Shown here in pieces: positions 1 through 8,336 of a stretch of DNA of 10,770 nucleotides. Below the pieces are notes generated by a model that was given only the letters and a program-made list of their open reading frames with translations, did not search any database and was not told where the DNA came from. Each line of letters begins with the position of its first letter. The first letter of the stretch is position 1. Made by a program: the position numbers and the translations under genes. The DNA comes from Paramecium sonneborni. Lineage: Eukaryota > Ciliophora > Oligohymenophorea > Peniculida > Parameciidae. The stretch lies in the NCBI GenBank assembly GCA_905182985.1, contig CAJJDN010000416.1:1-10770 (forward strand), given 5' to 3'.

Positions 1-158
1 ATTATTCTCAAAGATATTCAAGATAAATTGAAATTAATTAAGAGAACTTGGAAAATGAGAAAGTAGTTTTTTCATGTGATCATTTTGGAGGATATTTAAA
101 TAAATATTCGACTTTAAGCGAATTAAGTAAATAGATTATATAATTATTTAATGAATGA
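1..158 (+). CDS. 3' end of an unidentified gene (partial at left edge)
   Basis: With TAA/TAG read as glutamine, the frame starting at base 3 is open to a TGA at 156-158. It gives about 51 residues that include VVFSCDHFGGYLNKYSTLSE and finish IIQLFNE. The mixed, non-repetitive composition (Cys, Asp, His, paired Gly, Ser/Thr) looks more like real coding than the Ile/Gln/Phe-rich antisense reading of the same bases. I do not recognise the family. The last 87 bases overlap, tail to tail, the reading frame of the VAC14-like gene on the other strand. That suggests the VAC14 copy has lost its original stop and reads on into this gene. Other + strand frames are also open here, so the frame choice rests on composition and is moderately certain. 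Confidence 0.5.
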
Positions 159-972
159 TATTTAAAAATATTAATCCTTTTATTTTTATTTCTAATTAGT
201 ACATTAGAGGCGAATATCTCTAAATTATGTGAGTAATTTTTAAATATCCAAAAACTCTTCTGTTTCCATTTTTTTTTCCTACTATAATGATTAGATTTGT
301 GCATTAGAAACATTCTTTAGTCTATGTCTTAGAGTATTAAAGGCTGGTCCTTAAGGCAAAAGCATCCTCAATCCAAACAAACACTTCATTAAAAAAGGAT
401 GAGAATCATACTCTAATAATTGTAACCTTAAAACTTAAATATTATTGATATCACAAAGGAATACTGGTGTTTCTAGAGCATTAATTAATTGAGCTATTTC
501 TAATAAAATATATTAATTGACTTCCACTTCTGAAAAACTAACAATAATAGTATAAGCCAATTCATATTCTTCAGATAATCAACATAGAGTGATTACACTC
601 ATTGAATTATAACAGAATGTTCTATAAAGAGTCTCAAATATTTCTTAATTATGCTACCTTTATTTTTCATCTTTTTCATGTTTTAGATTTCTAAGTACAT
701 TTCTAAGATTTTATAATTCTTTTTCTGAAATTAATAAATTAGTTAAAGCTTAAACAGTATTCCTAATAAATAACACATCATTATCTGAGTATACTTCCAA
801 TAATTTTGCCGTTATTGTGAAATAAACTTATTATGGATTAAGAAGTGAACAAATTTCTTAAATATTATATCCCCTTTCTTTTCTTATTAATCTTGATTTT
901 TATGTAGCATCATCAGTATTTTGTCGATCATTATTTCAAAATATTGAAACATCAGCACCACTATGATCTTCC

Positions 973-995
973 CTAATTTTATTGTTTTATTTTAC
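973..995 (-). other. VAC14 intron 2 (23 nt)
   Basis: GTA...TAG on the minus strand, splitting a Lys codon. Removal brings the VRQFLLGWIKVL exon into the same frame as the C-terminal VAC14 domain, which stays aligned for 300 codons. It lies right beside the junction where the middle of VAC14 is missing. Confidence 0.75.
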
Positions 996-1471
996 TTGTT
1001 TGATTCTCCTAACATCATAAATATACCTTCTAAAATCATTGGAAAATAAATGTATAAATCATTATTATGACATTGATTTAAAACTTTAATCCATCCAAGT
1101 AGAAATTATCTAACATAAGTTACTCTTGTCTTCAATTTACTTTATAACTAAATCATAAAAGAGTTTAAGTTAAAATAGCATTGTTTTCCAGGGTCATTAA
1201 GTTTCTCCTAAACAGCTATTTATACTTGAGTTTTTAGTTGAGCATCCAACAAAAGCATTGCTTAAACAATTTAACTATCTTATTCTGCTGATCTACCTAA
1301 TTAATAATCAAATATCTCATTAAAATTCAAAAGTATCATTGTTCTCATTATCTTTGTTAATTGTAGTAAGCATTCAACTGCATATTATCTAGCCTTATCT
1401 TCTTTATCATTTAAACATTCTAAAATTGGTGATGTTAAATCTTTAACGCATCTCTCAGCTAATTATGGATA

Positions 1472-1494
1472 CTATTTATCAATATTCCAATTAC
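1472..1494 (-). other. VAC14 intron 1 (23 nt)
   Basis: It has GTA at the 5' end and TAG at the 3' end on the minus strand. Removing it joins ...LVKE to YPQLAERCVKDL in phase 0 and avoids an in-frame TGA in one alternative frame. The size is typical of Paramecium introns. Confidence 0.85.
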
Positions 1495-1743
1495 TTCTTT
1501 CACTAATATTTCTGCCACCGTTTATATTGCATACATTCCCTATCTTTTTAAGTACAATTAAGATGAAGTTGTAAATTTTATTTTTAAAGTTTCTATTATT
1601 TATTTAATTAACAATTCTTTTCCATTTATTGCATAAGATTGAACTAATAATCTTAATTATTAACATCCTTATTGTTTCTTATCCTAACTTTTATCATATA
1701 GTAATTTGATTATGCTTGAAGGCACAACATTGTCATCCATCAT

Positions 1744-1972
1744 AGTCTATAAGTGTTTTATATTTTATTATTAAATTTCATATTTTTATAAATTTTGGAA
1801 CTGAACACAAAAATAGAACAATTCTAAATTATAATTAATTATTGATAACATCAAATTAATATATAAAAAGCATACTAAAATTCTTAGATTTAGCTCTATT
1901 TATCAAAATTTTTAATTGATATAAACTAAAATCAAATGAAACAATTTTTGATATAAAATAATATCAATAAAA
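1744..1972. promoter_or_regulatory. Divergent intergenic region between VAC14-like and membrane-protein genes
   Basis: This is 229 bp with no supported gene, between two start codons pointing outwards (ATG at 1743 on -, ATG at 1973 on +). It is almost entirely A/T and must hold the 5' flanks of both genes. I see no specific promoter element that I can defend. Confidence 0.5.
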
Positions 1973-2305
1973 ATGAATTAGAAAATTTTCGGGGACTTAA
2001 TTTGTTTAATTATCTAAACAAACTTATCACCATCTCTCAATAATTAGTATTTTACTAGTTTTCAAATTACTTTTTATTACCTCCAATTAACCTACTTTTT
2101 AGTCAGTGAGAATCAAGAATATGTCTATCGTTTGATTAATACTTTATCAAGAATTAGTTTAATCACCCCTTTATTTATAGACTCATACTCTATAAACATA
2201 CTTATTGGAGCAACAATTATTTTCTTTAATATTGTACCTTACATCATCATAATATACAGAAAAATTACTAACAGAAATCATAACATTTCTAAAAGTATTT
2301 TACAA

Positions 2306-2331
2306 GTAAAAATATATTATAAATATCAAAG
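2306..2331 (+). other. 26-nt putative intron with an AAG acceptor
   Basis: Starts GTAAAAATAT and ends CAAAG instead of TAG. Removing it joins ...SKSILQ to VSTKIVNYYFLYF in phase 0 and moves the reading to the frame holding LPQLYYIGWNYIY. Size and donor fit a Paramecium intron; the acceptor does not. It may be a mutated acceptor or a non-intron frame change. Confidence 0.5.
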
Positions 2332-2699
2332 GTCTCAACAAAGATTGTCAATTATTATTTTCTTTATTTTCCATGGTTTCTATATTTACCTTAACTTTAC
2401 TACATTGGTTGGAATTATATCTATTCAAGTGTTTCTCCAGTAATTCTAGCTTCAGTAGTGCTAATATTCACAATATTAAGTCTAATCATTTCAAATGTCT
2501 ATTTTGTTAATTTTGAATTTAATGAACAACATTTAAGAAAGCATTTTTCATATAGTGACTTAATCGCTTAATTGTTAATGGTACCTATGGCTCTATTATA
2601 CTTAAATAATGATGAAACCACTCAACTTATCAGTAGGACTTTGCATGGCTTAATTTTAATCATCTAGATCTATGATGCCTATTTTTCACTGCCATTAGG

Positions 2700-2722
2700 G
2701 TAAAAATTAAATTAATCCGTAG
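2700..2722 (+). other. Intron (23 nt) in TmcB-like gene
   Basis: GTA...TAG, splitting a Gly codon. Removal joins FSLPLG to FSSSGFTLNRALMTHS and bypasses a downstream TGA in the unspliced frame. Both flanks are clearly coding. Confidence 0.85.
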
Positions 2723-2880
2723 ATTCTCTTCATCAGGTTTTACATTAAACCGAGCTTTGATGACACATTCTGTAATTTTTACATTCTCATCAATTAAAGC
2801 TTTTAATACTGCAAGTCCTTATAGTTTAGCCACAATTATGTTGATAATGCAACCTATTGTCTAATATTTGTTTTAAATTC

Positions 2881-3710
2881 TTTTTGAGAGTAAGAGATCA
2901 AATGTCTATATATCTAGCAATATCACTAGAAATTAATATTATGATTTACTATATATAGAAGATTTTTTTGAATTAAGCTAATTGGCTTAAAAAAATAAAT
3001 AAAAAGAAATTGAATTTATTTAAAAATTAGCTTTGCATATGAATAGATGTAATTCAACAAAATGTTAATGTAGAAAGATAGGAGCTTAAAATATTTTATA
3101 GTTTAACCAAGTAGTTTTGATGATCTCATGTTTATTTAAAAGAATTTTTGAAAAATACAAGCACAATTAATAAAATTTTTGAAGTTTGAAATCTTCAGGC
3201 TTAAATTTCTGAAATTCATCAATAAATACAAGCATAATGCTCCAAAAAGTTATTAAGATTAAAGATTTTATTTTAAAAAAAAAAGATTACTCATTTTATT
3301 TTGTATAAATGTGTCTTGTATTACAATAAATATAGTAGAATTGATTAAGAAAAGATGAGGATTACAATATGAATAAGAGCATGCCATTATTATTCTCAAT
3401 AAGTTAATTTAAGTAATAACTTTGGAAATCATTTAAAGAGGGCAAATTTACAGAATATTCTGAGATCGAATAAGCAATTAGAAAATTATAGAAATTGCGA
3501 GATGCAGTGATTCTTTAGTTCGACGTATATTAACCAATTTTTATCATAATGGTAGAGCCTACAATGTTTAATTTTTAAAGTTTAATGCTTTGAAAAATCT
3601 ACTTTTATTTAATAATTTAAGAAAGTATTTTGAAATGGAAAAAGGTAAATAATGAAATTTAATATTATTTAATAGAGTGTAAGGAAATCTTATCGTTTGA
3701 AGAATACATT
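2881..3710 (+). other. Helical-repeat linker of the TmcB-like gene
   Basis: Fragments in successive frames read YIEDFFELSQ, IEFIQKLALHMNRCNSTKCQ, FEIFRLKFLKFINKYKHNAP, EGKFTEYSEIEQAIRKLQKL and LNALKNLLL-like text (FNALKNLLLFNNLRKYFEME). The regular Lys/Leu/Phe spacing suggests alpha-helical, TPR-like repeats, which precede the PAS domain in this family. Three single-base shifts (near 3171-3180, 3350-3354 and 3531-3542) sit at A or T runs. Confidence 0.6.
3645..3675 (+). other. Intron (31 nt) in TmcB-like gene
   Basis: GTA...TAG. It splits a Glu codon between ...YFEMEK and CKEILSFEEYI and skips a TGA at the start of the intron. Slightly long but within the usual Paramecium range. Confidence 0.75.
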
Positions 3711-3713
3711 TGA

Positions 3714-4340
3714 AATAATAAACATCAATTTTTTTAAGAGAGAAGCCATTTCTTTAAAAGTTTGTATAGCAATATTCTAAAATTTTTTGGATTTGGTCAT
3801 TTCTAGCATCCATTAAATTCATTTATAGATTATACTAAAGGAAATATTAATTCATTATTGCCTGCTTGGTTAGAGCCAGTTCATGATGAAATGATGTAAA
3901 ATTATATTAGAAGAGGAGTAACAGCAAGAATTGGTAAGTATTTTTAGACATTTGCTAAACTTTATGATAAAACACTAATAAAATGTCAAGTCTATTAAGC
4001 TTATAATTTTAGTTAAGAACTAGAAGATGATTTTATAATGATTGGATGCTTAAAATCTTTAGAAGAAGAATAACCGAAGTTTATTGGTGAAGATGGTAAA
4101 CGATTGAAAAATGTGGCATTTAAAGGGTATTAACATATATTATTTGATGTAAATGGAAATATTATGAGAATAACTAGAGGTCTATATATGATGATTGAAA
4201 AAATGTAGAGATTAGTAGTTAATAGAGGGACATATCATGAAGCAGATGAGTTTAAATAAAGTAATAAAATATCAAGGTCTGATAATTCTTCTTAAGAATC
4301 TGAGAGGTAATTTAATTTATATGATTAGTTATAATGTATT
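3714..4340 (+). other. PAS-like domain segment of the TmcB-like gene
   Basis: One uninterrupted frame of 209 codons between TGA 3711-3713 and TGA 4341-4343. It reads HPLNSFIDYTKGNINSLLPA, then VHDEMMQNYIRRG, a middle part YFQTFAKLYDKTLIKCQVYQ, and the closing strand-like block GYQHILFDVNGNIMRIT. The order (fold entry, NI..LLP, H-D/E...M..YI..G, and a final hydrophobic G-x-I segment) is that of a PAS fold. No ligand can be inferred. The frame then runs into a Ser/Gln/Asp-rich linker. Confidence 0.65.
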
Positions 4341-5740
4341 TGATTAAAAATGGTCAAATGTTATATTATCAATTGATGAATTTTATAGTAAAGTTTCAAT
4401 TTGGATGATTTTACCATTTCTTTCTAGAGAAATAGAATCAACTGGAATAGAGTTTTTGATGAATAGATAAGTAACTCCAAAAATCGTTATTAAAATCTGA
4501 TTGATTTAGATAATAGTAATCTTTTAGTTTAAAATAAAGTAACATATTTATTTATTCCTGAAGATATTAATTTATTTATTTAATAATACGAAAAAATAAT
4601 TAAAAAATAGTTGATGAAGTAAGAGTTTAATCAAATAATTTTTCATCTGGATGTGCATATAAATCTTAAAAAAATAATGATTATCAAGAAATTGATCAAT
4701 TTAATGCTGTTACAATATTCAATGAGAGATTATGTGTATTTTTTTTAATGATGAACATTTAAAAAGACATTAAACACTTAAAATAGCTTAAACAAAATAA
4801 TCTGAAATGATAAAAAATTAAGCTAAACCATCCTCTCCATTATTAATATAAGAAAAATAATCATCTGATGATAGCTAAAAAGATAGTGAGTAATTAAAAA
4901 CAAGTACAGAAAGAATCTATCAAGATAGATATTCAAAATATATTGAAAAATTTTCATCCTGTACCAGTTATGTATTTAGTTAGTTATGAAGAATTTCGAT
5001 ATAGGAAAAAAAATGATAAAGTTGTTTAGAAATAATAAATATTTATTGTTGAATTAGTAGTTAATGAATAATAATTACTAATTACAGAAATAGGTTATAG
5101 GAGATAATTGAGAGATACAATTTAGTAAATTTATTAAAGTTATCAATAAAATAATAACTTTTAGAATAATAAACTGATGAAGAAGATTCAATAAGTATGT
5201 AAGTTAATTTTAGTGAGTAAAAGAGTTTTCAAGATTAAGAAATTATAAACTATCAATTTCCTTCTCATCCTTCATATTTTATTGATGATGCCTATCAATT
5301 AGATAACAAAGAGGTTTTAATTACTGATTAAATTTACAGTCCAAAGTAAGACGATAAGGGTGATCTATTTTTATTAAGTAAGATATAAATAGAATAAAAC
5401 TTTTTTAGAAAATAGTAACAAAAATAGCAAAGACATAAATAGGAAAAGTTAAGCTTCAATATAATCATTTAACTATTTAATAAAACACTTTAAGCTAATT
5501 CTTTATCTGTAATATTAAATTTTGAATTTTTAAATTAAGCATCTCCAATACTATGTTCAAAAAAATAATAAGAATTTTATAATGAAAATGAATCTAAACT
5601 ACCTTATGAAAGTAAGTATTCCTAATAATAAATTTTTGAAGAATATTAAATTAAATAAACTCAAAATCTAAAATTGTTTGAAACTTAATATAATTTATTT
5701 TAATAATAACTTAATTTGATAAACAATCCATATTCATATA
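4341..5740 (+). other. Gln/Asn-rich cytosolic linker of the TmcB-like gene
   Basis: Recognisable pieces are IDEFYSKVSIWMILPFLSRE, VTYLFIPEDINLFIQQYEK, QFNAVTIFNER, FFNDEHLKRHQTLKIAQTKQ, FHPVPVMYLVSYEEFRYRKK and then, from 5173, TDEEDSISMQVNFSEQKSF continuing without interruption. Six frame changes are needed within 850 bases (4311-5172), several at A or T runs such as the T8 at 4739-4746. After 5173 the frame is clean, so damage is concentrated in the upstream half. Confidence 0.6.
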
Positions 5741-7485
5741 GATTATAAAAATATTTATTTTCAGACACTTATATTTTGATAGTTTGTTACATTATACTTA
5801 TTTCAATATCAACTTAAGGATAATTTGATTTCAATAATTGTCTTGATTTAATTGAATTAATGATCACCATTAACTTCATTTGCATAAATTACACATAGTT
5901 TATATCGAATTGAAATTTCAAATCAATTATAAATTCAAGGCATGGGTATTTGAAATAATTTTACAATAATTAATCTTTTGGTTAACTTCATGATCTAATC
6001 AACATGTAAAACTAATATGCTATAGAAATCAATTAAGCAGCCTAAAATTTTGAATAATTTTATGATGTTGAAAACAAAATTCAAAAAATTACATCATTAT
6101 AAGAAGTAATTTAATTAAGTCTTGAATAATATTATAAACTCAATCATAATAACAGCAATGATTCATTCATAGTCGATTTCTCTCTTACATTTGTATTAGT
6201 TGCTAATATCAAAGCAGTTGGATAACTCCCTTAAAAAGCATACGATTCATGCATTTAAGAAAATCTTAATGATCAAAAACATATTCAACTATTTTAATAA
6301 TATATATGGTTGTTACATTCTTTGTAACAGAGAAATCATAGAACTCTTTATAAGGAAATTATTAAACTAGAACCTCATGAAGTCAACGATGAAATTGAAA
6401 TTTACAATGCTGTAGTCAATATATTAAAAAAATCAATTTATGAATGGATGTTAATTGATTTTGTATAGGAAACATAAATGTTTGAAATAAATTAGCATCG
6501 GAGGTCTGTCACTCATAATTTAGGAATATAAAAGGTAAATAATTCTGATACCGGAATGGTTTCTAATTCAAATAAAAAAAGTAAAAATAAATTAATGGAA
6601 AAATTGAAAAAATCAAAAATGAATCAAAATAAATATATCGCAATATTAATGGTTGGATTACTTGTAATTCTAGCATATTTCCTTATTGTCTTTCTTATTA
6701 TTTTTATTCTATCATAAGACATTATTTTCAATATTGATGCTATATTTTAATCCAAATTAGCCCAGTCCTCAATTATCAACTTAATTAATAATGTTGATTT
6801 AATAGCTCATTCAACCTTATAAAGCAATACTTACTAAAATATCATGAATATCTCTTAATTTTAAATGTACTCTGCAGTTCTTAGTGATAATACAACTGAT
6901 ATTTTTTTTGAAAAATATAAAAACTAATTGCTTTCAACTTTTGTTGATTAATCATTATAAAATAACTTTAATTTTTTAAATGAAGAAAACATTTGCAAAT
7001 AGGAAATAGGAATTGATTGTTCATTAACTGATGCTATCTAATTAAATCCTGAAATGATTCCTCACTATGAATAAGGAATGAAATCTCTTTTAACCTAAAT
7101 AAGTACAATAATAGCTCAGTATCCCTAATTTTTCGATACTCATGCTGTTGCTAATAATAAATAAACCTTAATTGATTTTTACAATAATTAGTAACATATT
7201 CTTTATATTGATTATGGAAGTGAAATATTGATTAAAGCTTATTAAAAACTTATAAGCATTCAAAAAGACTTATTTAATTAACTTTTAGATTTATACAAAA
7301 GATTGTTACTCATATTCACATTAAGTGTTGGCTTATTTGGACTGATAATTATTTTTTTATTAGGCAAATATTTGCTTAAGATGCAAAAAGATTCGATTGA
7401 CACATGCTTAACTGCTTTATTACTTGTTTCTCCTAAAAGATATCTTAGTAAATAATTAGGATTGATCATTTAAAAAAAATTATGA
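5741..7485 (+). other. C-terminal membrane/sensor module of the TmcB-like gene
   Basis: One frame throughout, open except for TGA at 5911-5913. Hydrophobic segment 1 is DTYILIVCYIILISIS near 5760, with a second near 5850. A polar region of about 240 codons follows. A basic stretch (KKSKNKLMEKLKKSKMNQNK) leads into segment YIAILMVGLLVILAYFLIVF at 6634. Next come about 200 polar codons containing two cysteines (ENICKQEIGIDC), a plausible extracytosolic sensor. The final helix LLLIFTLSVGLFGLIIIFLL lies near 7303. The frame meets TGA at 7483-7485 just after an A8 run. Shifting frame there continues into QKNYDKSLQDIF. Confidence 0.65.
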
Positions 7486-8054
7486 TAAATCTTTATAAGA
7501 CATATTTGTAAGTTTAAAAAAAATAATATTTAATATTATTAAAATATTTATATATTTTGTTTAATATAATTAATTTATAAAAGAAACTTATAAATAAACA
7601 TAGCAAGCATCTTCTTTGAATAATCAATCTCCTTAAAAATCTACAATTAGTATTCAAACTTCTTCAAAATTAAATCAAAAATTTTTTTCTTTCTATTTTT
7701 TACTAATGATAATTTACAGTGATGTAAGAATAATTAAAAATATTTATAGAATTTACTTTTAATCAGTTTGATTAATAAGATTTTTGAATTGATAATTAAT
7801 ATTCAGATTGGAAGAAAGGGATATTTTATTTTTTTAGAAACAAATTTTATGCCAAAATTGGGTGAAAATGATTTAAATATGAATCTTTCATAGACAACAA
7901 ATTGGTAATGAAAGAAATTGTTGTAATTCTATTTTCATTTAATATATCATCTAAATTAGAGATTCTATTTAATGGATTTGTATAAATTTTTAATGAAGAT
8001 ATATTATCAGTTGCTAAGAAATATGATTTTTCTTATAAAAAAATAAAAGAGTGA
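7486..8054 (+). other. Possible continued C-terminal tail of the TmcB-like gene
   Basis: Past the A8 run, another frame is open across 7484: it gives YDKSLQDIFVSLKK, then a Ser/Gln-rich stretch (KSTISIQTSSKLNQ), then hydrophobic KFFSFYFLLMIIYSD. A 26-nt GTA...TAG intron at 7724-7749 joins this to NLLLISLINKIFELIINIQI. A last shift near 7862-7875 gives KYESFIDNKLVMKEIVVILF and ends with TGA 8052-8054. The open frames and a consistent intron support coding origin. I cannot align this part to anything and it may be a separate fragment. Confidence 0.4.
7724..7749 (+). other. Putative intron (26 nt)
   Basis: Starts GTAAGAATAA and ends TATAG. It joins two hydrophobic coding stretches (MIIYSD to NLLLISLINK) in phase 0. 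Size and both ends fit; support is weaker than for the other introns because the flanking protein has no known match. Confidence 0.55.
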
Positions 8055-8336
8055 AGATCCCTAAATTATGGAATGAAAATATATTTGAATAAATAATATT
8101 ATTTGATGCTTAATAATCAATAATTAAATATAAGAACCAAAACTAATTAACATAAATTCTCATTTTATAAATAATATTTGGAAAACTATAAATGAAATTA
8201 TTAATATCATTTATTCTATAATCTGGGCAATTTAAAATAAGCCTAGTATTCTTCAATTCTACTATCAATTTTAGATAAAATCTGAGTTCTTTTATTTATG
8301 GATTCAGTTTTCATTTTTTAAACTGGAATCTTTTTT
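8055..8336. other. Tail-to-tail region with no assigned gene
   Basis: Between the last recognised + strand frame and the stop of the - strand gene. One + frame stays open to TGA 8342-8344 (VKIPKLWNENIFEQ...), but its composition is weak and it overlaps the opposite gene's stop. It could be decayed coding sequence or 3' flank. No RNA gene or repeat seen. Confidence 0.4.

Larger units (their letters stand above)
72..1743 (-). pseudogene. VAC14: VAC14 homologue, internally deleted, with two nonsense codons
   Basis: VAC14 is the HEAT-repeat scaffold that assembles the PIKfyve/Fab1 kinase and Fig4 phosphatase on endolysosomal membranes to make PI(3,5)P2. The product starts MMDDNVVPSSIIKLLYDK, followed by IKQIIETLKIKF, matching the VAC14 N-terminus. 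Exon 2 gives PILECLNDKEDKARQYAVEC and then VRQFLLGWIKVL, the conserved second and third blocks. The C-terminal VAC14 domain follows: ICSLLNP, FIRNTVQALTNLL, TLYRTFC, LRLQLLE and MLLPQGPAFNTLRHRLKNV. Two introns (23 nt each) restore the frame exactly. Damage: about 330 residues expected between the LGES block and the ICSLLNP block are missing, leaving a product of about 541 codons against roughly 780 residues in human VAC14. In-frame TGAs lie at 936-938 and 579-581, the second inside the conserved LC-LSEEY motif. The last 50 or so codons are Gln/Ile/Phe-rich and look like read-through. Identity is very likely; pseudogene status assumes the sequence is accurate. Confidence 0.88.
1973..2880 (+). 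other. N-terminal multi-helix membrane block of the TmcB-like gene
   Basis: After removal of the gaps at 2306-2331 and 2700-2722, this stretch reads as one frame with about seven or eight hydrophobic segments. They include INILIGATIIFFNIVPYIII, VILASVVLIFTILSLII, LIAQLLMVPMALLYL, LHGLILIIQIY and MLIMQPIVQYLF. The charged, aromatic loop VNFEFNEQHLRKHF between helices is the most family-like segment. No nonsense codon is needed here; only the 2306-2331 junction is abnormal. Confidence 0.7.
1973..8054 (+). pseudogene. Giant multi-span membrane protein with PAS-like domain (TmcB-like ciliate family), many frame disruptions
   Basis: This resembles the large ciliate family related to Dictyostelium tiny macrocysts protein B: N-terminal membrane helices, a helical-repeat linker, a PAS-like domain, a long Gln-rich linker and a C-terminal sensor between membrane helices. 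Family members are usually uncharacterised and thought to be sensory. The start ATG at 1973 gives MNQKIFGDLICLII. Recognisable blocks include YYIGWNYIYSSVSPVIL, FVNFEFNEQHLRKHFSYSDL, LALHMNRCNSTKCQCRK, LLPAWLEPVHDEMM, GYQHILFDVNGNIM and FHPVPVMYLVSYEEF. The blocks lie in different frames. Three introns with normal ends and one abnormal one explain some changes. The rest need single-base shifts near 3171-3180, 3350-3354, 3531-3542, 4311-4342, 4478-4484, 4611-4628, 4739-4747, 4905-4930, 5150-5172, 7472-7479 and 7862-7875, plus TGAs at 3711-3713 and 5911-5913. The 3' limit is uncertain: the last recognised frame ends at TGA 8052-8054. Family assignment is from memory of motifs. Confidence 0.72.

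Noticed and set aside
80..313. 77-codon standard-code minus-strand frame
   Set aside because: It overlaps the VAC14 C-terminal exon in another frame; the conserved text lies in the ciliate-code frame.
2132..2443. 103-codon standard-code plus-strand frame as a gene of its own
   Set aside because: It is an internal part of the N-terminal membrane block; the frame extends upstream to ATG 1973 through TAG/TAA glutamine codons, and its last 45 or so codons lie past the 2306-2331 frame change.
579..5913. TGA read as tryptophan
   Set aside because: All recognisable tryptophans use TGG, one TGA replaces an aliphatic or Phe position in VAC14, and frameshifts remain unexplained.
7278..7469. 63-codon minus-strand frame
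   Set aside because: It is antisense to the last membrane helix and cytosolic tail of the TmcB-like gene, which is continuous on the plus strand.
7486..7600. Internal eliminated sequence (IES) in the A/T-only stretch
   Set aside because: I found no convincing pair of TA-bounded ends with the TAYAG-type consensus, and a protein frame can be carried through this stretch.
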